NCBI GenBank assembly: GCA_963767565.1 | Contig: CAVYEG010000021.1 | Location: 1 to 64,000 of the forward strand | DNA length: 64,000 nucleotides | DNA from: Palsa-504 sp963767565 | Lineage (GTDB): Bacteria > Actinomycetota > Actinomycetes > Streptosporangiales > Streptosporangiaceae | Reading direction: 5' to 3' | Shown: piece by piece, positions 35,194-42,799 of the stretch | Position numbering within the stretch: position 1 is the stretch's first letter | Layout: the number at the start of each line of letters is the position of its first letter | Translations under genes and position numbers: made by a program | The notes under the pieces: model-generated | Seen by the model: the letters and a program-made list of their open reading frames with translations, nothing else | Told to the model about the DNA's origin: nothing | The model's database searches: none

Positions 35194-35218
35194 CAGCACC
35201 CTCATCCCGAGGGTGCTG
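35194..35218 (-). terminator. Hairpin terminator
   Basis: CAGCACCCTC / GAGGGTGCTG, perfect 10-bp stem with a 5-nt loop, 28 bp after the stop of the AlkZ-like gene on the minus strand and upstream of adk. Confidence 0.75.
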
Positions 35219-35246
35219 GAATCCGGGTTTCACCACGCCCGGGGGC

Positions 35247-36269
35247 CTAGTGAGCCGGCGCCAGGAAGGCTTCGACGCGGCGCATCTCGGCGTCCAGCTC
35301 CGCGGACGGCACCGGATCGCCGAACCACTCGATGGTGACCGCCGGCCGGCCCGCCCGGACCGGCACCCTCCAGGTTCCCGCGGCCCGCCCGTCGATCAGC
35401 ACGACCGGCCGCAGCATCCCGCCGCCGGGCAGGACCCGGCGGTCGTGGGCCGCCGCGACCAGCGGCTCACGGCGGCGGTAGCCGAGCATGGTGGTGTCGA
35501 AGGCGGCCAGCAGCAGGGCCGGCGGGGCCGCCGGCGGCGCCGCGTCGAACGTGCCGGGCAGCGCGAACAGCTCGCCGGCGGTCTCGGTGGGCGCCGCCGC
35601 GGCCAGCGCTCGCCGGGCCGTGGCCAGCGGCAGGCCGGACCACCAGGCCAGGTCGGCCGCCGAAGCCGGCCCGTACCCGGCCAGGTAGCGGCGGGTCAGG
35701 GTGGCCAGGGCCGCCTCGGCGTCCACGTCGGGTGGCGGCTGCGCGGCCCGGTACCGGCCGTCGGGCAGGCCGGCCACCAGGCCCCGGGCGGCCGCCCACG
35801 GCATCAGCACGTTGACCGACGGCTGCCGAAGGGCCGGATGCCCGCGCCCGGCCAGTTCCGCCAGCAGGCTGGCCCGGTCCAGCGGACGCCCGTCCAGCAG
35901 CTCCACCAGGTCGCCGAGCAGCCCGGAAGCGACCTCGTAGTCACCCCGGCGCCGCATCGCCTCCTCGAAGCGGGCCCGGTTGCGCGGGCCGAGCACCGCG
36001 TCCAGCCAGGGCAGGTCGGCCGGGTCGTGCAGGTGCACGGTGCCCCGCAGGGTCCAGGTCCGCACCAGAGGCGAACCGTCCACGCCGGCCCGTCGCAGCC
36101 CCGGGACCCGGGAGCGCAACGCCAGTGCGGCCGCCCGCACCTCCTGGGCCTGCACCCCCACCACGGCCCGGGCCGCGTCGACCGGGCCCGCAGCGGCCGT
36201 GGCCGGGGTCAGGCCCTGCGCGGCCAGCCGGAGCCTGCGGACTAGTTCAGCGGATACCCCGGCGGCCAT
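35247..36269 (-). CDS. AlkZ/YcaQ-like winged-helix DNA glycosylase family protein (HTH_42)
   Basis: 340 aa of the HTH_42 superfamily, whose characterised members (AlkZ, YcaQ) are DNA glycosylases unhooking alkylated bases or interstrand crosslinks. The QxQ catalytic-type motif is in VVGVQAQEVRAAALALRSR, and the beta-hairpin HxH in TLRGTVHLHDPADL. Winged-helix regions follow (PSVNVLMPWAAARGLV, YGPASAADLAWWSGL). The C-terminal GGGMLRPVVLIDGRAAGTW block is typical. ATG at 36269 lies 8 nt after CACAAT, a possible leaderless promoter. Many uncharacterised paralogs exist, so a specific lesion cannot be named. Confidence 0.75.
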   Translation of the reverse strand: MAAGVSAELVRRLRLAAQGLTPATAAAGPVDAARAVVGVQAQEVRAAALALRSRVPGLRRAGVDGSPLVRTWTLRGTVHLHDPADLPWLDAVLGPRNRARFEEAMRRRGDYEVASGLLGDLVELLDGRPLDRASLLAELAGRGHPALRQPSVNVLMPWAAARGLVAGLPDGRYRAAQPPPDVDAEAALATLTRRYLAGYGPASAADLAWWSGLPLATARRALAAAAPTETAGELFALPGTFDAAPPAAPPALLLAAFDTTMLGYRRREPLVAAAHDRRVLPGGGMLRPVVLIDGRAAGTWRVPVRAGRPAVTIEWFGDPVPSAELDAEMRRVEAFLAPAH

Positions 36270-36327
36270 GCCGCCGTATTGTGCCAGGCCCAAGGATGAA
36301 CGGCGCACGGCAGGCGTTGAGACCGGC

Positions 36328-36477
36328 ATGCAGACCTGGCAGGCCATCACATCTCGGCGCAACGTCCGGTCGTTCGCCGAGCGCCGATCAGGGACGCCGA
36401 CCTGGACCAGATACTCGAGGCCTGCCGCCGCTCGCCGTCCTCGCAGAACTGGCAGCCGTGGGACTTCATCCTGTTGA
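36328..36477 (+). pseudogene. Nitroreductase N-terminal fragment cut by the IS element
   Basis: Starts MQTWQAITSRRNVRSFAER; after a one-base shift near 36385 it continues IRDADLDQILEACRRSPSSQNWQPWDFILL, the usual FMN-binding start of nitroreductases. It ends where the IS605-type right end begins (TTGACG..., about 36474). No remaining nitroreductase part is recognisable on the far side, so the gene is broken by both a frameshift and an insertion or deletion. Confidence 0.7.
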
Positions 36478-36560
36478 CGTCCTCCCCGCCGTGAACGACG
36501 GGGATTACTCCAGCGCGTCTCATGCCGCGCTCCGGTGGGTTCCTGCTTCGCCGCGCTGAG
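36474..36560 (-). ncRNA. Predicted omega RNA of TnpB
   Basis: In IS605-type elements the guide RNA of TnpB is transcribed from the 3' end of tnpB through the right-end hairpin, with the guide taken from flanking DNA. The right-end hairpin here directly follows the tnpB stop, so the same RNA is expected. The guide would come from the nitroreductase remnant. Prediction from family knowledge, boundaries approximate. Confidence 0.4.
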
Positions 36561-37707
36561 CCAGGCCAGCGCCTGGTCTTACCTGCACTCCACAGGCGTT
36601 TAGCCTGTCCGCCCGCCCGGCGGCCAGGACGTTCTTTGCCGCGTTCAGGTCCCGGTCGTGGACCGTCCCGCACGCCGCGCACGTCCACTGACGGACGCTG
36701 AGCGGCTTGGGGCCATCGTTGACGCCGCACGCCGAGCACACCTGGCTAGTGGGCTCGAACCGGCCGATCCTGGCGAACGTGCGGCCGTACTGCGCTGCTT
36801 TCTCCTCGATCAGCCGTAGCAGCTGCGACCATCCCGCGTCGTGCACGGACCTGGCCAGCCTGGTGCGGGCCAGGCCGGACACGCACAAGTCTTCGACATA
36901 GACCGCTTGGTTGTCGCGGACCAGCCGCAGAGCCGTCTTGTGCGCGTGGTCAAGCCGGGTTTCCCGCACCTTACGGTGCACGACAGCGACCCGGCGCCGG
37001 GCCTTCTCCCGGTTCGCTGACCCCTTCCGCCTGCGGGACAGCGCCCGCTGCGCGCGGGCGAGGTGGCGTTCCCTGGCCCGCAGGAACCGAGGGTTGCCGA
37101 TGATCTCGCCGTCTGAGGTGACGGCCAGGCTGGCCACGCCGAGATCAAGGCCCACCTCGCGGTCGCAGGCGGGAAGCGGCGTGGCCTGGCGTTCCACCAC
37201 GAACGATGCGTAGTACCGGCGGTCCGGCTCGCGGATCACGGTGACCGACGACGGGACCGACGGCAGGTCCCGGGACCATTCCACCCGGATGTCCCCGACC
37301 TTGGCCACATACAGCTTGCGTCCGTGCAGGGCGAACCCGTTGCGGGTGAGCCGGATCGCCTGCCGCTGATGCTTGCGCCGGAACGCCGGATGCCCCGCCT
37401 TGCGGCCCTTCCGCCTGCCGGACAGCGACTCGAACCAGTTCCGGTAAGCACGCCGGGCGTCCTGGCACGCCTGCACCAGCGCCACCGACGCCACATCGCC
37501 AAGCCACTCACGCTCCGGCGTCTGCTTGGCCAAGGTGACCACCCGCCGCTGCACCTCGGTATCGGAGACCTTCTCCCCGGCCGCGTATGCCTGGTCGCGG
37601 ACGCGCAGGCAGTCGTTGTACACCACCCTGGCGCACCCGAACGTGCGAGCCAGCATCTGCTGCTGCCCCGGCCCCGGGTAGATGCGGTAACGGTACCTGA
37701 CCTGCAT
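36520..37707 (-). CDS. tnpB: TnpB RNA-guided nuclease (IS605 OrfB)
   Basis: 395 aa from ATG 37707 (longer frames upstream run into tnpA antisense). RuvC residues all present: Asp188 in EVGLDLGVASLAV, Glu272 in AVYVEDLCVSGLA, and Asp351/Asp353 in HDRDLNAAKN. Zinc-finger cysteines sit in CSACG (324, 327) and CAACG (343, 346). The N-terminal start QVRYRYRIYPGPGQQQML is typical of OrfB proteins. The open frame and intact active site suggest a functional RNA-guided nuclease even though its transposase partner is dead. Confidence 0.9.
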   Translation of the reverse strand: MQVRYRYRIYPGPGQQQMLARTFGCARVVYNDCLRVRDQAYAAGEKVSDTEVQRRVVTLAKQTPEREWLGDVASVALVQACQDARRAYRNWFESLSGRRKGRKAGHPAFRRKHQRQAIRLTRNGFALHGRKLYVAKVGDIRVEWSRDLPSVPSSVTVIREPDRRYYASFVVERQATPLPACDREVGLDLGVASLAVTSDGEIIGNPRFLRARERHLARAQRALSRRRKGSANREKARRRVAVVHRKVRETRLDHAHKTALRLVRDNQAVYVEDLCVSGLARTRLARSVHDAGWSQLLRLIEEKAAQYGRTFARIGRFEPTSQVCSACGVNDGPKPLSVRQWTCAACGTVHDRDLNAAKNVLAAGRADRLNACGVQVRPGAGLAQRGEAGTHRSAA

Positions 37708-37756
37708 AACACCAGAACCTAGCTTTGGCCTACGACATTTAACGCCGGCTCGCCGT

Positions 37757-38104
37757 GGCAGGCACGCCGTTACCGCTCTCATGTCCAAGTACCGGCGCGG
37801 CGTGCCCGATGCGGACATGCTCGCCCGCTTCGAGGCGCCATACGGAAGGGTCCGCGGCGACTCCGGCGACCACGCGCGCCTCCTGAAGTATCCGCCGAAG
37901 ATGGCTGTCTCCGCGCTGGTCAACAGCCTCAAGGCGTGCCGGCCCGCAGGCCGCGACCACCAGTCCACCGGCCGCGTGAACCGGAACACCTGGCCCCCGG
38001 CCCCCGCCCTTACTGTGCTGCATAGTGCAGCGGCGCGCTGCTGAGCATCATCCGGCAATACATCAAGCAGCAAACAGCCCGGTTCATGCAATTCCCTGGC
38101 TAGC
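37757..38104 (+). pseudogene. tnpA: Decayed TnpA (Y1 HUH transposase of IS200/IS605)
   Basis: Reads MSKYRRGVPDADML, then GDHARLLKYPPKMAVSALVNSLK, HQSTGRVNRN and, in another frame after a TGA, LLSIIRQYIKQQ. These are recognisable TnpA blocks (TKYRRGVF, DDHVHLLVHYPPKVAVSALVNSLKG, IIRQYIEQQ). The catalytic HxH has become HAR, several residues are missing, the N-terminus is truncated and a frameshift separates the Tyr-containing helix. Not functional. Confidence 0.8.
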
Positions 38105-38380
38105 CCATGCCCTGAAAAACAGGACCTGCACCCGTCATCTGGTCACGAGCCCTAATTCCAGCGTACCTGTTCCTGCTTCCCCGGCGTCTTGGTCGCCTGA
38201 GCCGATGAGAAAGGCCAGGACGGCGACCCGGTCGCCTTCGGGCTCGCGGCGGGCGTGGCCGAGGCCGGGCAGTGCGCCCCGGCCGACCCGGACGGCAGCA
38301 TGCCTGGCTGGACGGCCGGCAGGTCCTGCGGCTGCCACGGGCCGGGCCCGCTCCAGTCCGGCCCGCCGCTGGCAGGCGGG
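38105..38380. other. Gap after the IS element, no recognised gene
   Basis: A minus-strand frame (about 38338 to 38135) has partial codon bias and reads EPEGDRVAVLAFLIGSGDQDAGE, perhaps a gene scrap, but I cannot assign it. A small CCTG-AAAAA-CAGG hairpin at about 38112 could belong to the IS left end. Confidence 0.35.
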
Positions 38381-38386
38381 TAGGAT
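38381..38386 (+). promoter_or_regulatory. -10 box (TAGGAT), leaderless start
   Basis: TAGGAT followed 8 nt later by the ATG at 38395; there is no ribosome-binding site. This fits a leaderless transcript of the DprE1-like gene. Confidence 0.55.
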
Positions 38387-38394
38387 CGCTGACC

Positions 38395-39768
38395 ATGCCG
38401 GGCCGCACCGTCACGCTCACTGGCTGGGGCCGGATCGCGCCGTCCCGCGCCGAACTAGCCGAGCCGGCCACGGCCGCCGGCGCGGCCGGCCTGCTGCGTG
38501 ACGGCCAGCTGCGCGACGGCACCGCCGGCCGCGGCGTGATCCCCCGGGGCCTGGGCCGCAGCTACAACAACGCCGCCCAGTGCGACGGCGGCCTGGTCAT
38601 CTCCACCGCGCGGCTGAACCGGATCACCGCGCTCGACCCGGACACCGGCCTGGTTAGCTGCGAGGCCGGCGTCAGCCTGGAACAGCTCATGGTGGCCGGG
38701 CTGCCGTCCGGCTGGTTCGTGCCGGTCTCGCCCGGCACCAGGCAGGTCACCGTGGGCGGCGCCATCGCCGCCGACGTGCACGGCAAGAACCACCACGTGG
38801 CGGGCAGCTTCGCCCGGCATGTGCGGTCCTTCGACCTGGTGCTGCCGGGCGGTGAACGGCGCACGGTGACCGAGCAGTCCGATCCCGGGCTGTTCTGGGC
38901 CACGGCGGGCGGCATGGGCCTGACCGGGCTCATCGTGACGGCCACGGTCCAGCTCAGGCGCGTCGCCACGGCCCGGCTCCTGGTCGATACCGTGCGCACG
39001 GCCGACATCGACGCGACCATGGCCACCCTGGCCGACCATGACCGCGGCTACGGCTACACGGTGGCCTGGTCGGACAGCCTGGCCCGGGGCGCCAGCCTGG
39101 GCCGTTCGGTGATCACCAGCGGCGACTTCGCCGAGCCAGGTGACCTGCCGCCCGGGGAACGGGCCGACCCGTTCGCGTTCCGGCCCGCCGCCCGGCTCGG
39201 GGTGCCGGCCGCCTGCCCGCCCGGGCTGATCAACCGGTACACCGTGGGCCTGGCCAATCAGGCGTGGTACCGCAAGGCGCCCCGCTCGCGCCGCGGCGAA
39301 CTGCAGCACATCGGCCCGTTCTTCCACCCGCTGGACGGGATCAGGAACTGGAACCGGGTGTACGGACCGGGCGGGTTCCGGCAGTACCAGTACGTGGTGC
39401 CGTTCGGCGCGGAGGATGCCGTGCGCCGGTCGTTCGAGCTGGTCAGCCAGGCCCGGGCGCCGTCCTTCGTGACCGTGCTCAAGCGCTTCGGCCCGGGCGA
39501 CCCCGGCCTGCTGTCGTTCCCGATGGCGGGCTGGACGCTGGCCCTGGACTTCCCGGCCCGCACGCCGGGCCTGGCCCGGCTGCTCGGCCGGCTCGACGAG
39601 CTGGTGGCCGGCGCGGGCGGCCGGGTCTACCTGGCCAAGGATTCCCGGGTGCCGGCCGACGTGCTGGCCGGCATGTACCCGCGGCTAGCCGAGTTCACCA
39701 AGCTGCGCGCCGAACTCGACCCGGCCGGCCTGCTCGCCTCGGACCTGTCCCGGCGGCTCGGGTTGTAG
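38395..39768 (+). CDS. DprE1-like FAD-binding oxidase
   Basis: 457 aa, FAD-linked oxidase of the vanillyl-alcohol-oxidase fold most similar in layout to DprE1, which oxidises decaprenyl-phosphoryl ribose at C2' on the way to arabinan precursors. FAD region: GVIPRGLGRSYNNAAQ, SPGTRQVTVGGAIAADVHGKNHH, FWATAGGMGLTGLIV. The C-terminal region has FHPLDGIRNWNRVYGPGGFRQYQYVVPF, SFVTVLKRFG and YLAKDSRV. The Cys targeted by benzothiazinones is not evident at the usual place. The epimerising partner DprE2 is not adjacent, so another sugar-lipid substrate is possible. Leaderless ATG. Confidence 0.8.
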   Translation: MPGRTVTLTGWGRIAPSRAELAEPATAAGAAGLLRDGQLRDGTAGRGVIPRGLGRSYNNAAQCDGGLVISTARLNRITALDPDTGLVSCEAGVSLEQLMVAGLPSGWFVPVSPGTRQVTVGGAIAADVHGKNHHVAGSFARHVRSFDLVLPGGERRTVTEQSDPGLFWATAGGMGLTGLIVTATVQLRRVATARLLVDTVRTADIDATMATLADHDRGYGYTVAWSDSLARGASLGRSVITSGDFAEPGDLPPGERADPFAFRPAARLGVPAACPPGLINRYTVGLANQAWYRKAPRSRRGELQHIGPFFHPLDGIRNWNRVYGPGGFRQYQYVVPFGAEDAVRRSFELVSQARAPSFVTVLKRFGPGDPGLLSFPMAGWTLALDFPARTPGLARLLGRLDELVAGAGGRVYLAKDSRVPADVLAGMYPRLAEFTKLRAELDPAGLLASDLSRRLGL

Positions 39769-40178
39769 CAGCCGAAAACATGGCGCATTATCCGTTTTAG
39801 GCCGGGTATGCCGGGTCCATAGCGACCTATACGCATATTTCCGCGCTAGCCATTTTCGGGTATGCCGCCGAATGCGAAACAAAGCGCACCGAGCCAGGCT
39901 TGTGATGGGCGTTAACGCCGGTACGGTAGGGCAAGCGGTGAAACTACCCCAGGCCAGACTCGGCTTTACCCCGCACGCATGTGCATTCGCTGTAAAGTCT
40001 TCATCGTCGCTTCACTCGGTCGCGCCTGACGGTCGCGACCGAGTCCAGCCAGCGGGTTTCGATATGTCCTTGCTTGACCGAAGACCGCTCCCGGCGCCGT
40101 GGCGACTGGTGTGGGGATCAGGCTGGCCACGGGCCGGAGAACGGACTTATCTGTCCACCTCCCGGAAGGAGGCGCGTT
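39769..40178. other. 410-bp gap with a hairpin, no gene
   Basis: Locally AT-richer sequence without a frame of normal codon bias. Contains the 11-bp hairpin at 40014-40044. A promoter for the next small gene probably lies in the second half; no convincing boxes were found. Confidence 0.5.
40014..40044. terminator. 11-bp hairpin
   Basis: ACTCGGTCGCG / CGCGACCGAGT, perfect arms with a 9-nt loop. It is far (245 bp) from the DprE1-like stop, so it may instead be a leader structure of the gene at 40179. Confidence 0.5.
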
Positions 40179-40469
40179 ATGCAAGACACTACTGTCTCGA
40201 CCCTGGTTCGCGCGAGCGATTCCGGCGCAATTCCGCGATGTAATATTCCTCGCCGCCGGGCAGACCGGGGCGGCGAGGATGAATCGCTGGCCCGGGTGCT
40301 GATTACCAGCTGGACCTTGGCTACCGGGCGCACGCTGCGGGCCGGAGTGCCGCCGCAGTCGCACAGCGCGGCCGAGCTGGTCACGTTCTGGACCGACGAC
40401 CAGATGAGCACCAAGCCCGCCACGATCCACCGGATCGGGCCAGAAATCGGTACTGCGCCGGCGCGGTGA
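40179..40469 (+). CDS. Small hypothetical protein
   Basis: 96 aa, not recognised. Folded-looking core ESLARVLITSWTLATGRTLRAGVPP and SAAELVTFWTDDQM. GGAAGGAGG lies five bases before the ATG, a strong ribosome site. Its stop overlaps the start of the following gene (GTGA), so the two are co-translated and may act together. Confidence 0.6.
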   Translation: MQDTTVSTLVRASDSGAIPRCNIPRRRADRGGEDESLARVLITSWTLATGRTLRAGVPPQSHSAAELVTFWTDDQMSTKPATIHRIGPEIGTAPAR

Positions 40470-41632
40470 ACAGCCAGATGCCTCCCGCGGGCGGGACCGG
40501 TCAGGCCCTGGGGTCAGGCGCCGTCCGCGCGCTGACGCCCAGCGAGCGCGAGTGGCTCGAGGTCCGGTCCTATCTGCAGGAACACCGGCACGAGCTGGCC
40601 GCCCGCGCCGCCGAACAGTTCCCGGCGTCGGCCAGGATGGCTGGCACGCCGCTGCTGGCCGCGCCCGGCTGGCAGCCCGCCGTCCCCGTCCCGCTGCCGG
40701 ACATCAGCCTGGAGCTGACCGCCGCGGCAGACGACGCGGCCGCGGCGCCCTGGACCCCCTGGCCCCCCGGGGACGCGGCGCTACCCGAGCGGGCCGACGG
40801 GACCCGCTACCTGAGTTACTCGCAGGCCCTGGCCGAACTGGCCGCCCCCGCGGTGTTCGAGAACCGCGCCACCTACCGGCTGACCGCGGCCGACCTCGCG
40901 TCCGGCGCGCCCCGGCTGACCTTCGCCGGCGGCCGGTATTTCGACGGCATCGACACCGGCGAGGCCGCCGCGCACGAATTCGCCGCCACTGCCCTGGGGC
41001 GGCCGCCGCGCGGCCCGCGGGTCCGCCTCGATGACCCGTGTGACCTGCGCCCGCGCCCGGCCAACCTGGCCATAAGCACGCTCACCCTGCGCCTGGACCG
41101 GGCCGCAGGCCGGGCGTCGTTCCTGCTGCACTGGCGGGACCCGGCCCGGGTCGGCCACGCGGGCGGCCTGTACCAGGTCGTCCCGGTGGGCGTGTTCCAG
41201 CCGTCCGGCCCGTCGGCCCGGCCCACGGGTCCCGACTTCTCGCTGTGGCGCTGCCTGGTCCGCGAGTTCGCGGAGGAACTGGCCGGGCACCCCGAAGACT
41301 ACGGCGGCGCGGCCGACTACGAGGCCTGGCCGTTCGCCCGGCAGCTGACCGAGGCGCTGGCGGCCGGCCGGATCCGGGTCTGGTGCCTGGGCCTGGGCAC
41401 CGACCCGCTGACCTACGCCACCGACCTGCTCACCGTGGCGGTGATCGACAGCGACGTGTTCGACGCCTGGTTCAGCGTGAATCCGCGGCACAACGCCGAG
41501 GGCACCGTGCTGGCCGCCCGCGAGTTCGCGGCCCACGTGATCGACCGCACCCTGACCCGCGAGCCGGTGCAGGCGGCTGGCGCCGCCGTGCTCCGGCTGG
41601 CCTGGCAGCACCGCGAGGCGCTGGGCAGCTGA
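40466..41632 (+). CDS. Regulator-type protein with Nudix-like C-terminal region
   Basis: 388 aa. The N-terminal part begins TPSEREWLEVRSYLQEHRHELA. The C-terminal half resembles the domain found downstream of helix-turn-helix motifs in many actinomycete XRE-type proteins: LTFAGGRYFDGIDTGEAAAHEFAA, DPCDLRPRPANLAISTLTLRLDR, HWRDPARVGHAGGLYQVVPVGVFQP, then WRCLVREFAEELAGHPEDYGG, which looks like a Nudix box (REFxEEL). No canonical helix-turn-helix was seen. Whether it hydrolyses a nucleotide or only binds one is unknown. Start GTG overlaps the previous stop. Confidence 0.55.
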   Translation: MNSQMPPAGGTGQALGSGAVRALTPSEREWLEVRSYLQEHRHELAARAAEQFPASARMAGTPLLAAPGWQPAVPVPLPDISLELTAAADDAAAAPWTPWPPGDAALPERADGTRYLSYSQALAELAAPAVFENRATYRLTAADLASGAPRLTFAGGRYFDGIDTGEAAAHEFAATALGRPPRGPRVRLDDPCDLRPRPANLAISTLTLRLDRAAGRASFLLHWRDPARVGHAGGLYQVVPVGVFQPSGPSARPTGPDFSLWRCLVREFAEELAGHPEDYGGAADYEAWPFARQLTEALAAGRIRVWCLGLGTDPLTYATDLLTVAVIDSDVFDAWFSVNPRHNAEGTVLAAREFAAHVIDRTLTREPVQAAGAAVLRLAWQHREALGS

Positions 41633-41723
41633 CCGGTTATCTGCCGCCGGGACGCATGGGCCGCCGATTGCGGGGCAGTAACGGCATCGAGTTCCTGAAG
41701 TCGTGCGGCACCATGGAGAAACG

Positions 41724-42761
41724 GTGGTATCAGCGGTGGATTACCTGGACGGCAGCCACGTCGTCCAGTTCTACGATCACGACGAGGAACTGGCCGACCG
41801 GGTGGCGAGCTACCTGCGGGACGTGCTTGACGGCCGCGGGGTGGGCATCGTCGTCGCCACCGCGGCGCACCGGCAGGCCATCCAGGCCCGGCTGAGCGAG
41901 GCCGGCGCCCGCGTATCCGCCGCGCTCGCGCGGGGCGACTACGTGGCCCTGGACGCCGCCGACACCATGGCGGCGTTGACTACCACGGGCACTACCACGG
42001 GCGCCACTACCACGGGCGCCACTACCACGGGCACCACCGCGGGCCGGATCGGCCGGGACGAATTCGAGCGCGTCATCGGCGGGCTGATCGCGTCGGCCGG
42101 GCGGGACGGGCGCCCGGTCCGCGTCTACGGCGAGATGGTGGCCCTGCTGTGGCAGGACGGCCTGGTCAACGACGCGGTTCGACTCGAGGAGATGTGGAAC
42201 GAGCTCGGGCGCAGGCAGTCCTTCTCGCTGCTGTGCAGTTACCCGGCCGCCTCGCTAGCCGGAGGCGGTCACCTGGAGGCGTTCGCCGAGATGTGCCGAC
42301 TGCACGACGAGGTAACCGGCGGCGAGTCGGCCCCGGAGCCGGGTTCCAGGCCCCAGCCCAGCGCGACGGCCGCGCCCGGCGCAGCGGCCGCGCCCGGTGC
42401 GGCCCGCGCCTTTGCCTTGTCCCGTGACGCGCCCGCCGCGGCCCGCCACTTCGCGGTGGCCGCGCTGCGCCGGCTGGGCGCCGGGGACCTGTCCGACGAC
42501 GTCGCCCTGGTCGTGACCGAACTGGCCGCCAACGCCGTCCGGCACGCCGGCTCCGGGTTCACCGTGACCCTCAACTGCCAGCCGCAGGTGCTGCGCATCT
42601 CGGTGCGGGACACCCGGCCGCTGCCGGCCGGCCCGGTCGCGGCCGCGCTGCCGCCCGAGCCGCTGCACGGCCTGGGCGCGGTAGACGTGCTGGCCAGCCG
42701 GTGGGGCGTCGAGCGGCTCGGGCACGCAGGCAAGTCCGTCTGGGTCGAGCTGCCCCGTTAA
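41724..42761 (+). CDS. MEDS-domain sensor with RsbW-like ATPase domain
   Basis: About 345 aa. The N-terminal MEDS (DcmR-type sensory) domain starts SHVVQFYDHDEELADRVASYL and continues to VRVYGEMVALLWQDGLVNDAVRLEEMWNEL. A low-complexity linker AAPGAAAAPGAA follows, then an HATPase_c domain of anti-sigma kinase type (N box LVVTELAANAVRHAGSGF, then VRDTRPLPAG). Such proteins phosphorylate anti-anti-sigma factors or bind sigma factors, so the SigB/F-type sigma at 11.4 kb is a possible target. Inside the MEDS domain a repeat adds TTTGATTTGATTTGT. GTG 41724 (GGAGA upstream) is chosen; GTG 41703 is possible. Confidence 0.75.
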   Translation: MVSAVDYLDGSHVVQFYDHDEELADRVASYLRDVLDGRGVGIVVATAAHRQAIQARLSEAGARVSAALARGDYVALDAADTMAALTTTGTTTGATTTGATTTGTTAGRIGRDEFERVIGGLIASAGRDGRPVRVYGEMVALLWQDGLVNDAVRLEEMWNELGRRQSFSLLCSYPAASLAGGGHLEAFAEMCRLHDEVTGGESAPEPGSRPQPSATAAPGAAAAPGAARAFALSRDAPAAARHFAVAALRRLGAGDLSDDVALVVTELAANAVRHAGSGFTVTLNCQPQVLRISVRDTRPLPAGPVAAALPPEPLHGLGAVDVLASRWGVERLGHAGKSVWVELPR

Positions 42762-42799
42762 CCTTCAGGCATGACCTCTGATCTGGCCAGCGGCTGGCC

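Larger units (their letters stand above)
36474..38104 (-). mobile_element. IS200/IS605-family element (tnpB intact, tnpA decayed)
   Basis: Divergent tnpA (plus) and tnpB (minus), as in IS605. The right end, read on the minus strand, is AATCCCCGTCGTTCACGGCGGGG-like: a GC-rich hairpin CCCCGCCGT/ACGACGGGG (36485-36504) followed by GGAGGACGTCAA ending near 36474, the usual layout in this family. The left end past tnpA was not located, so the outer border is approximate. Confidence 0.75.

Noticed and set aside
38100..38522. Minus-strand gene opposite the DprE1-like start
   Set aside because: Arg/Pro-rich frame overlapping a well-supported plus-strand start; no domain.
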